Below are positions 50,601 to 62,600 of a DNA stretch of 64,000 nt, in pieces. Under the pieces are notes generated by a model. The model searched no databases and was not told the origin of the DNA. It worked only from the letters and a program-made list of their open reading frames with translations. Every line of letters begins with the position of its first letter. Position 1 is the first letter of the stretch. A program made the translations under genes and the position numbers. This stretch comes from Steromphala cineraria (taxonomy: Eukaryota > Mollusca > Gastropoda > Trochida > Trochidae): positions 20,446,171 to 20,510,170 of the forward strand of contig OU744724.1 in assembly GCA_916613615.1 (NCBI GenBank), in the 5' to 3' direction.

Positions 50601-53600
50601 ATCAGTTACAAGATTATTTGCAGTATAAAATGGTTATGACTATACATCAGCCACTTACTAATCAATTCAGAAGCTAAAAGCATTAGTCTGATGAAGGATG
50701 GTCTTTAATATCAGAACATGTAATAACAAAATTCAGCTCCTCCTGCGGTTAACTCCTCGTGTTGATGATGGATTTATCTTCTTTAAGTAGTTATTGAACA
50801 TGTTAGAAAGATATGACACATATTTGCTAGACGTTAAATTCAAGTGAAGGGGACTGACTGACCTGTCTGACCATCTGGTTGGGACACTTGATGAGGATCT
50901 GTTGAGGCCACCAGTCACTCTCCGCCATGTGGTCTAGGAACCACTGCAATTCAAGGTTCAGAAAACCATTAGCGCTAAATTGAATGGTCAATTCAGATTG
51001 TACATATGCCATGATCAGCAAAATATCTAATTTTCGACCACTCTGCAATTACAAAACCCAAAACTACATATTAATTCACATTTCTCAATATCTCATAAAA
51101 CAAAATAGTGCTTTGTTGTGGGGCAAGACACTTTATCCACATTGTACTCAGTCTACCAAGCTGTACAAATGGGTACCTGAACACAGGAAGTTATGGACCT
51201 ACCAGGACCTTAAGCTCTTGATAGTGGCATCGAAAGTAATAATCTTTCAGACTAATGATAGAATTTGTGCACCTTGAGCATGCCTCAAATTGAGACCGCC
51301 GCATCGGCTGAAATATTGCCCAAGTGGCGTTAAGCATTAACTAACTCTCATATTGAGATAGCACAAGCCAATTGAAAATACTATCATTATGATGGAACAC
51401 TGATACACTAACCTCACAAGCAGCAGGACAGGAGTTGAACTGTTTAGTGAGAAGCTCAATCCACTGTAGCATGGTAGGCTGGAACCAAGGCAGGTCAATT
51501 TATACATTATAATAAATTTATTGTAATCAATACAATGTACATCGTCAATTTATTCTAAACCCAGAAATACCATTATACAGTAGAACTCGGATATAAAGAA
51601 CTCCAAGGGACCAAAGAATTTAGTTTGCTATATCCGGTGTTCGCTACTCACGTTTGCATAAAGCATAAAGCTTTTGACATGACCTAAAAATTTGTTCGCT
51701 ATATCCGATCGTTCACTACATCAGAGTTTGCTATTCTACTGTAGCTAAATCCTTGAATAACTCTTCAGGAATATTAAACATATTTTGATTATTGTCTCAG
51801 GGAAAACCGACAACATGTAAGCTACAATTTTAAGGTTTCATTGAACACTTATCTTTACTACTACAATGAATGAAGTCTAACCTTTTCCTTGGCATGGATG
51901 AGAGTTTCTAGTACGAATGATGTGGAGAGCTGAGCTGCCTTGAGAGGGACGATACTGTTCTCATCTTTAGGGAGAGTCGTCGTGATGTATCCACAGATCT
52001 GCCACATGAACCTGCAGCACAATCATAATCCTTATCATCTCTAGTTTTTTACTTTCAAAAGAATCCAAATGGTTTGGTTAATGCATTCTAAAATGACATT
52101 TCCTTAATGCATGTCATGTTACAAAAGATAATTCTACCTACCCAAAGTATGTATGTTCAAAGAGATTCTTATCCTGCAGGAACTGGGTGTTGTCTTGCCA
52201 GATCCACTGTAAACAGATTCGTGAAAATGTAGTTTTTGATAAAATCAACATTGTAAAAATAAACATACATTTCTACCACCAATATCAGACATTCAAATTT
52301 TGAGGTATTTGTTTGTTTTATCCATTATCCAACGCTATAAACCCATTTTTCATTTCTTGTGCTTTCAATCGAAATATACACAAGTGTATAAATAAATCAC
52401 ACGTCAAAATATAGTTTGTAGCTGTTTATCAGAAGTTCTTGAAGTAAGAAAAATTGCAGGTCATTCTTTCAACTGGCTCCATCTCAAATTGTATTTTACA
52501 CAATGGTGTATACTCACATCCCCAAGATCCTGTGAGAGTTCAAAGTTAAATTTCTTCTTCTCTTCACTAACATCTATAAGTTCCTCAGTCTCCCTGCCCT
52601 TCGGACACCGCTCATAGAACAACATGTACGCACTGTTTGTCTGCAAGTGATAGCCATAATAAATGACAAAGATCATAAAAGATCAACAATAACAAAATTA
52701 CACATCAGTGTATGAAAGAAACCCTATCTGCCGGCCTGGTACTTTTGGTTCTGGCTGGTTACTATTCAAGGTTTTTCTTCAAGTTCACCACTAAAATCTA
52801 CAAAATACTTTTTGGTGGCTTTTTCAAGCTTGTTTCATAAACTGTTATTCATGTACATATAGTTTGTCCATCAGACCTGAAGATGATGATGACCTCCATG
52901 TTATATGTGTGTGTTTGATAGTTGGTCAGGTGCTTCTGATAAGGAATGACTTATTATTAGATGTAGCGGATAAAGTTAGAAAAACTGACTGTTAGGGGAT
53001 GAAGAATAACTCTGCTTGGTCCAGCGACATTTGTCAATTATGAGTAAAGTACCAGTCTTGGGGTTTGTGCTGCTATTTACGATTTACCATTACAGTCTGC
53101 AGCCACTTATGGCAAATGTCTACTGATACTTGTTGATATTAAAAGATATTTCAGTGAATCATGTTGTACTGGCTTATAGCACAGCATGATGTAACTCAAA
53201 AGAGCACTCAATTATCTGAAAACATGTCAATTCTATTTTGTTTTACTTACCTTTTCAAAAGAAAAATCCATAAACTTGTCTGTTACTGAATCATAGGTCT
53301 TGCTCTGCGAAGAAAGTAGAAGGACGTGACAATGATTATTCTATGTAAAATTGACATATCAATAACATTTCAATGCATAGCAACACAAAACTGGGCATGA
53401 ACATCCATATATTAATGACAGATGATGCAGGAATTGCCACACATATAAAGGACAAAAATAGTCAGGGATATGTGAAAATGTTCAAATAAACAGTGATATA
53501 CAAAACATTTGGCATACAAATGAAATAAAAACTTGAACATTTCAAATATTCTTAACTTATTCAGTCCAAACAAATTAAAGATGTTTGAAATAGTTGATTA

Positions 53601-56600
53601 AAAATTCGACCATGTCTAACTCATTTGTAAGGTTCAAGGCAGGTTACCCACAAACAATTAAACAACAAATTAGAGACCAAATGCTTTACCTCTTAAATCA
53701 AACATAACAGTTTTTTCTTCTAAATTAGTTTCAAGGGAAGAAAATCCTTACCGTCATCTCTCCCCCAAAACATTCTCCGGCTATCTGACTAGGATCGAAG
53801 GGCTTCACTTCAGCATCATTGAAAAGGTACCTGAATCAGCCAAAGTAGCACATCAACTTAGCAAAGGCATTGCGTCATCAATTTGTGAAAACTAAATTCT
53901 GTTTCCACATCATAGGGCTCTTAGTTTATCAATTTTATCTCAGAAAATAAAATTCGGTTCTGTCTAAGACACCATTTAGTTTAACAAAGTTAAAATCAAG
54001 TCTAAGGCTACTATTTGTCATTTCCAGCATTGATATAACAAATGAAAATGAGAAAGAACCAATCTTATACAAGGGTATTTTCAAGTGCTTTGGTTCATCA
54101 ATTTCATGTGTGAAAATCAAATTCTGACAATCTAAGATTTACATGAGTCCTTCCACCCCTATAAATCTGGTTCAAAAACATATTTGAGGTGAAAGGTTAG
54201 AGTAAAAGAAAGTACAAATCAAGTCACTGCCTTATCAAATGCAATTGTCCATCCATTTTCTTTGGAAAATTAAATTCTGTACTGCAATCTAAGACACAAC
54301 TATAGTAAAGAGAGTTCATATAAAGTCTATGCCCACCACTTGTCATGTCCAGCGTCCGTCTTGTTGAGTCTGTCCCTGATAAAGCTGTAGTAATGGCCTC
54401 CATCTGCCGTGCCGGTGTGAACGGTAACTCCAATCAACTCATACTCTGAACTCTCATCCTCATCTGTTATGTCAACACCCATCAGTGCTAACTCGTCTTC
54501 CTCATCAACTGTAACAAGGACATGACATAAAACGATGAACAATTATTTCACAATTTTTCATTTAGAGTCAGGATATCACTACATCTTAACACAATTGTCA
54601 TACTTTCAAGTAGGATGGTTTCTTTATAACTCTATTTATATTTTTAATAATCTGATAGATCACTGTTTGTCACACTGAAGACCAAGGTTTCGATTCCTGT
54701 TTGGGCTTTACCATAAGAGATGGGAGTTGTTACTTCCTTGCTAGACTCTCAGCATCATTAGGATAGAACAATTAACACATTAATAGTCATTGCACTGTGA
54801 CTGCCAGGTGCTAAGGCACAAACAAATTCTGATATGAATCTTTATCATTATCATCATTATTATGAATCATTTTCATCACATAACACCAGCGCAAACAGCC
54901 TGATGCCACAGATGACAGATAGGAGATCTCTATTTATTATACACTCATTGCTAGACAAAGGTGCACCACTTCGCTTTCACCATATAAACAAACACCAGTC
55001 TATGTGGTATCAACCCACCTTTGAGCTTGTCTGGTCCCAGTAGATTGACCTCCATGTAGGACTTGATGTCGAGGCGGAGCGGGAAGGAGAAGTGGGTATT
55101 CACCTTCTCCTTCATCATCGTAACCATGTTGAAGGTGTACCTCATCGTGTTGAAACAAAGAATCTTTGGCAACTTGCGGAAACATGCCCTGCAAAATGAT
55201 TTTGAACAGCAATGAGACATTTCATTATATATTAAGAAGATGGTGATATATATTTGCCTTGTGTGGAGTTAGCCGCCAGAGGAGCAGATCTTTGTCGTTA
55301 CATTTTTCAGGTCAGATTTGCTCTTTCTGCGGCTAACACTATGTTTTAATTACTTATTTATCCCACTTATTATCAACTTTTGTTGCATCCTTATGTGAAT
55401 CCTCAGTTTCCCTACCAGCTAATAGGACCCCTTGCAATGGTAAAAGTATAATACTTCTCAAAATTTTAGGGGACATCAAGCCAAAAGGGTGGACAAATTT
55501 CCCTCTAGGAACTACATTGATCTAAGAATGTCAATATACTGTTGTCCTAATGGCGATTCAAACTGATAAAATCTGTTATCTCTAGAAAACAAACCTCTTC
55601 TCAGCCCTGACTTTCTTCTGACACTTGGAGCATGTATACATGTTATCTCCCTCCAACATGTCCTTGACCGTCACCTCGTCCAGGGACTCCTGAAATGTGA
55701 CATTACCATGATTTACAACCTGAGCACAACAAAACAATGAATTGCGTACAAATATTCAAACACATTTTAGCACAAGGCCAAAGGTTCTAAAAGCAAAAGA
55801 CATGAAAGTAATGGTTGCTGACATGTGTATACTAGGATTGCATGTATTGTATAGATACTGACTTGCAATGACAAAATAAATGTAGATAAAAGTGTTGTTG
55901 GGGTTTGCATGCTAAAAAGGAAATGGTAACCAGTGTCCTATGAACTTGATATTTCAGCAATTCTTTTAGATAAAGCCTAGACAATTTGAGAAAATTCATC
56001 AAACAACTGCAATTATCTTGCTCATCATTAGCAATACAGAACATATAAACATAACTGTATCAGCCATTCTCTTGATAAAGCCTATACCTTTTGACTAATT
56101 TACTTACATATAAGTCCCTCATGTCTGTGACTTGACATCGTACTGTGTAGAACTCTTCAAAGGTTCGACTCACATGTGGACAATCCTGTAATATAAAATA
56201 TACAAAATGGATTGTAAGAGACGACAAGATGAGGTGAATTGGTGCTTTAAACAGGATTTCATAGAGCTCACTGCTGATGGCAGTGATACCTTAGTGCTTC
56301 ACACCCCTTAGGATTTACCCTACTGACTAGTAGCTCATAGTTACTATGTCAATCTCATTATAATGAGGGTGTCGTACATGAGAGAAGATGTTTGTTGTTA
56401 CAGTAAAAACTTTAAATGTTGGAGGAATGATGCTGTGTGTTGCTTTCATTGATTAACTCTATGGATGATACTAATTACCCTCAATTCTGGTGATAATTTG
56501 CTGCCAAAGTCACACCTATTACAGACACCACAAGATTTAATACATCAAGCCGTCAGGTTGACCTTTAACCTCTTGATTTGATTAACTTGACTTAGATTTC

Positions 56601-59600
56601 TTCCACTTAGTAGCTAATCATTGAACGAGTTACCCAGTACCCAGCTTAGGTTAGGCCCATACATGAAATGTATTGGAAACTTATGACATGATTAACTTTT
56701 TCAACTATTGGATAAGTTCGAAAAAAAGGCTTTTTTACATTGGGCTGATGATCATCCAAAACAGTATACGTACAAGTGAAACAACATTGTTGGTAATGAT
56801 ACCTCCAAAAAGGCTCTTCACCAAGGCTTTCTGCAAGGAGATGAAGCAAAACATTATTTGTATCATATCAAAAGAAAATAAAAGAACACAGTTGAAGATA
56901 ATAGACAAATTGTGGAGAAGAAAAACACTTGAGAACAATATTTACAATTTCTGGACACAATTCCTTCAGCGTTGTCATGAAGTCGTTAGAGTATGCTTCA
57001 ATGTTACACAGTTAAGAGGAAGAAAGAGTTTACTGCCCTATATTTACCATCTCTGAATACAATTCCTTCAACTTTGCAAAGAGATCAGTGAAATAATCTT
57101 TCAATGTTACACAGATTACAGGAAGAAAGAGTTTTTTGCGCTATATTTACCATTTCTGGACACATTTCCTCCAACTTTGTGATGAGATCGGTGAAGAATT
57201 CTGTCATATCTTTCTGCTCTCCAGTGTTTAGCGGTTGCTTGTCCATTGTGTAGGCCTTACAAAAACTCTTTGGGTTGTACGCTTTCCTCTCACTTTCCTG
57301 TAAATTTGGATAATTTACAACTGATCGATGATTATCCGGTTAAATTCACTAAGAAAGAACTATAGACATGGATAGTGCTGTTATTCAACCTATGGATATC
57401 ATTCTAGCTTGCTTTGTTTTATTCTCCAACATATACATCCAAGTTACAAATCAAATGTCACATCAACCTCTCGGAGAAAGATCTAAAGAGGTTACAGATT
57501 TGACAAGTCCTTTGACTCAAAGGATAGCCCTTGTTATATCATGAACCTAACTAACACAGATCTTTGGTTACAGATATGACAAGTTAAGCTCTTCAACATA
57601 AGGAACATCCCCTGAGATAACACTAACCTGTAAGTACGCAAACATCTTCTGCAGTTCCACCAGAGTTCCTTCATGCCGAGTGTAATCTGTCCTCTGCTAA
57701 GAAACAAAGATATAACATGTACATGACAATAATGAGGAAAGGAGATTAGGATGACTAGAATGCTTCAATTCATGTTACTGGTGGTGCTGTGAGGTGAAAC
57801 CTTTGTTTGTGATCATTCACTTTACAATCTTGTTGCAGATTACTTAACAACATTCCATTAATCCACACTTAAGACACATTTCATAGATTTAACATGCAAT
57901 TACTATTATTGTGCTTGATGAAGCGTCTAACCCTCAATAGATTATCAAAAATCTGCTCCTTGTGAAGATAACTTGTGTTGAAATATTTATCCTTGTCTAA
58001 TCTATCAAAAGATTCAATATAATGTAGCAAAAGGCATGGTAGCACTGTATATCTCGGCCTTGTTGGAACCTTGTAACAGTTAAATTAAGAATATCATCCT
58101 GGATTGACAAATTCACCAACCCAAATGCATGATAGAGCAGACTAGTTACCTTGGCCTGAAGAACCGACTGCCGAGCCTGAGGGATCATGTAGAGATGCTG
58201 CATGCAGGTAGCCATGTAGCAAGTAGCTCCCAGATTGGTGAGGCCGACATATCCACACTTTGATCGTCCATCCTCGTGGGGCCAGTAGTCCCAGGGGTAG
58301 GGTGTGTGGGAGTCCTTCGTGTGTTGAGACATCATCTTGTCATGGAGGACTGTGTAGTTCTCAACACTTCCCTTCACCATCTCAACTAGCAGGTCATATG
58401 CGGCTGATCTCGAAGCTTGACTCTTGCATCTAGGCAGGTAGCGTTTGGTGGGAGACGGCAGGGCAAATAGGCTGTCAAAGGCTTCATCTAGCAGAGCCTG
58501 AAGTAAAATAGAGTGGTAAAACACATTGTAAAGATAAGTTTGAATTTTTCCAATTTTTTTTTATTATTGTTTTTTTAAAATTAATTTTCCATCAAAATCA
58601 CAAAGTATTGCATATGTGTGCAAAATGAAAGTCATTTGCAAGAAATGTTCAAATTTTACAGATAATTTTGAAATAAAGACAATATCCAAATATTATATGT
58701 ACTTTCTTTAGGTTATTTTTACTGCCTGAGAGTGAATTTTACTTTAGGTTTAAAGTTGAAGATGAAGTGCTACCTCTTATTATTATTGTACAACTTTGTC
58801 ATCTTAGGGATAATAAAACAATCAGTTGATGAGAGGGTCATCATGTTCATAATTTGAACAAACATGAATGAGTTACATTTAAAAAAACAACCTTAATGGA
58901 ATTTCTTAAAGATATAGAACCAAACCGGATCTCTACTCACTTTTCCCTCTGTTGATGTTTTGAAAGGTGGGTTGTGTTTGAGGACAGCTGTGAGAAGATT
59001 GAGCAGTCCAATCAAACCATCGTCCTCCTCATACCCTACTCTTGTCTCGAAGTAAGGACGATCCAGGATATGTTGGTGGGCTTCTTTTGCCAGTGAATTG
59101 AGATCAACACAGTTTTCCTGCAACATTTAGTGAAATTCAAATGCATTCAAGGTAAATATCTACATGGTTTGATGCTCTATTATGTTTATTACATTTTGAG
59201 ACACTAGATGAAAAGATTTTTCTCACCTCATATTCTATTGTGTGTTATTGTTAAGTTTAGAATAATATTCAAACATTTAAACTATTACCTATATATCACA
59301 GTAAAAGCTAGCAAACAAGAATTATTACCTATGAGGAAAACATTACCTGTGTTCATACAATGCTTTAAGAGAAAATAAACTGTTTTCATTGTGAGGTCTC
59401 TTCTTAAACCGCTTTGCTCTTACAGTTCACCAAATTAGCCAGTGGCTAGCAATGAACCTAAGGTTTGAAGTAGACTTTATTTTCTTTGACTTCGATACAG
59501 AACATTCAAGTAAATCTAAAAATTTTAGGTTGAGTAAAGACATCTATTTATAATTGTTTATGCCATTGTAAACTTTAGGCACTTATGTTGTACATATATC

Positions 59601-62600
59601 ATATCATGGGCACTCATTCATATAGTATCCTCTATATAATATTTAACTTGGAACTCACTGAAGTGGCTTCTTCCTTAGATATGCTGTCCACAAATCTACA
59701 GACAAGCCAGAAATAGTCTCTACAACCGGGGCCGAATGGTTCCTTCTCCTTCCCGTCAAACTGGAAATAGGTTGTGAGGTATATTACTTTAGAAATCTGT
59801 ATGCAAAGTTAAATTAATATAATACAAGAAAACAAGGTTAATAGACAAAGAAGTGTTGATACAAATGTTGGTTTTGGTTGGTCCACTGCCAACTTAACTT
59901 GGAACACCAAGAATTATTTGGGCCAATATCTCCCTTTTTTATCAAATGTAGTCGTAACAGTAAACAAGTATCTCACCTCAGTGTTCTTCTGAGGCTTGAA
60001 GTGAAGTGCGACAGTAAGGAAGCTGAGAAGACTGGAGAGGATGGGCAGCAGGAAGCTGTAACCAGGTTTGTTGTCGACCGTCTTCCCCAGACGAAGGCGG
60101 TACAGACCCATACACGCCTCCTTCCGCACATACGGCTGTGGAGAAACAGTGCAGCATGTAGCCACGAACTTGCATGAATCTTGCGACTTCTTACTAACTT
60201 TCTGTTCAATGAACTAACTTTGCTACTATTCATTTCAGAATTAGCAGGCATGACTGTCTGAAATAATTTTGGTGAATGTATACAATATACAAGAAAACCT
60301 TCTTCTGAAGTACAGGAGATATATGACTTTGGGAACCTGAAAATATACTGGACAATATGAATTATGATTATCAAAATGTTTCACTAATTTTTTATTTCGC
60401 TATCCAAATACCAGATCAGTTTTTCAAATTTCAAAATTCAGATAAAAGCCTATTCATATCGAGTTACCAAGAAGAGAATTTATATTTACCTCAGGAGCTT
60501 CCAGGGTGAGTCTCTTGAGCCAGGCATTGAAGTTGGGAGCAAGACAGAGAAGTTCAGGGACCTCGTCACATGAATACGCCAGTGAGATCAAGAAAGACAG
60601 GGCACAGTGCACAACTGAGAACAGAGAAAATATCTCTCAAGTCTTATAAACAATACATCTTTTAATAGGTTATTCTATTGGAGAAGTGACAGATTTATTT
60701 CATCTTATTTCATAATTATCCTTATCAACTTTACCTTCAGCTCGGCCCCAGGATCCTATGTACAGCTGGTTGGTATCTCTGAAAAATCACATTCAACAAT
60801 ATAGATCAATGGTCAAAGGATCAAGTTTTGAAAATATCATAAGATCACTGTGGGGAGAGGGTTACAACTGGAAGCATTTCTGACTTGTAACAGAGTCTTT
60901 GTGATGAGAAATTACTTGTGATTACTCCGTGGGGAGGTAACATACAATATATGATTTGATGACTGTAATCTTGAGAGAATTATTCACATAAGGAGTAATA
61001 ATCAGCAGTAAATCGATCCAAGTTCAACACTCACTCTGGCAATGCAGCATCATATAAAATCTGCATCAAAATCTTCATCACAGTCTCTGTATTCAACAGG
61101 TTGATAGCACTCTAAAAGAGAAGAAAATCAGGTAGACCAAAATAGTTTTCTCAAGAAGATCAGGATGAATAATATTTGTACTGACTTAGTTTTCATTCAG
61201 ATTGTAGTCAAGGAACCAACATTTCCTTTACGAAAAGACAAATACATAGCATAGTTGTTGCTTATTTTAGTGTGGTCATCATGAAATAAAACTATAAAGA
61301 TTCTTTTTTATTTTTATCATTATTAGTTTCATCAACTGATCTGCTTACTTGATTGAGTCTTGGAATGGTAATTTTCTCATGAGATGACTTGGACTTTTTT
61401 ATTTTCTTCCTAGGACTCTCATATGAGTCAGCTTGTTCCTCGGACCCAGTCTCCAGATCAGCTCGGTTGACGGCAAACTGACTTACAAGTCTCAACAGGT
61501 AAGCTAGACACTCCTGATTCCACTGCAAGCAAACAGTGAACAGGTGAGTGAGTAGGCTTTAACCTGCTGTCAGCATTATTTCACAAAATAGAGCATTCAA
61601 ACCACCACATCGCAATATGCATGCAAAGGGATGCCTCGACAGCATATGATTGATTATTCTTGCATTCTATCTTTCACATCAAGTTTCATCCATTTTCTAA
61701 CACACTGAAAGGTGGTTTGAATCACATTTTTTTTCTCAACAGCTTTATGAATAATTGGGTGACATTTTAGAGATCCGTTTCATTTGATTATTTACTGTTT
61801 TTCAGGACTCTAGTGTAGGTTTCACTTACATGACTCCAGTTATCTCCTTCTTTCGACTGAAGACTTCCAGATATGAAGATGTTGAAGAGGTGACTCAACC
61901 CTCCTTTGGCAATAAACTGCAGAAAGAGATGGATATTAATGAAGTTTTAGTGATCATTACAAAATGTCAAAGGTAAAACTTTTACAGATCAGCTGTTTGA
62001 GTGGCATTCTACAGATCGTGATTGTACAGTTCATGCTTCCATGTAATAATCAGTTATTTTATCTTGATGTATTTGGTACCATGAACAAAATGAAAATGAA
62101 CGTAACAGCAAATGATAGGCTAGATGATAAGAGAAAAAACACAGTTAGTAGGTTCAAAATTGTTAATTAAAAGACAAAGATGGATGAACGATACAAACCT
62201 GAGAGCTCCAGAGATTCTCCCCCAATTCAGATTCCGTATCTCCAATGAAGGCGTCGCCACCTCCAGACCTCATCTACACAGAGAAATGTTTAAAATAAGG
62301 TGTGTCAATCATTTCAACAATTCCAGAAGAAAATAAAAATCTAAGGTTGTCCTTGTCTTTGAAACAAGCAACTGCTACTATGGGTGTAATTTCAAATTCC
62401 ACGCAAATAGTATATAAAATGCTGCCTAAAACCTATACATTTCTCAACTGCAGAAAACTTATCTTTGCTTTGATAAATGGCAGACAAACCACTTTTGACT
62501 ATTGGAACGTTTCACACAGCACGACTTAATCTCAGTTTGTTAATGCAAGGTAAAATTTGACAAAGTAAGGGTGCCTCACCAGTGACTTGCGGCGTAGTTT

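Larger units (their letters stand above)
35692..52206 (-). other. USP34: USP34 C-terminal region exons
   Basis: Thirty exons: 52142-52206, 51882-52011, 51413-51478, 50863-50943, 50326-50408, 50092-50170, 49308-49472, 48802-48981, 48128-48232, 47941-47985, 47496-47600, 47085-47232, 46692-46789, 46148-46180, 45906-45954, 45507-45592, 43951-44034, 43286-43392, 42924-43101, 41398-41555, 40803-40881, 40235-40361, 39761-39883, 39220-39324, 38795-38916, 38225-38348, 37694-37773, 37218-37493, 36555-36816 and 35692-36197. Landmarks are DWWPQQILIKCPNQMVRQ, GGPPGMPPYTQYVLQRFW, LWQLFQPKLSEP, HDDQDVVMFNRVMLPAYYG, HEATACHVTGDIVDLL and SNIRPPRPQF. The last two exons encode a Glu-rich coiled-coil-like stretch, then a TPSKRRRLSSEE motif (conserved, nuclear-signal-like) and a long Ser/Pro/Thr-rich disordered tail unlike the vertebrate end. 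Confidence 0.9.
52518..58497 (-). other. USP34: USP34 catalytic (peptidase C19) domain exons
   Basis: Exons 58150-58497, 57628-57693, 57151-57297, 56774-56830, 56108-56185, 55595-55689, 55019-55188, 54337-54508, 53752-53830, 53251-53304 and 52518-52640. The catalytic Cys codon is 58219-58221 in NLGATCYM. The catalytic His codon is 54393-54395 in DGGHYYSF. The third residue is the Asp (or adjacent Asn) of YLFNDAEV near 53815-53820. A zinc-ribbon CxxC, YTCSKCQKK, lies in exon 55595-55689. All catalytic residues are intact. The exon 54337-54508 carries an acidic insert (DEEDEL...DITDEDESSEYE) before the His box. The acceptor of 57628-57693 is a tandem NAGNAG. Confidence 0.93.

Noticed and set aside
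59878..60374. Several overlapping open frames on both strands
   Set aside because: They overlap the USP34 exon 59977-60135 in wrong frames. Only the frame reading PYVRKEACMGLYRL joins its neighbours in phase.
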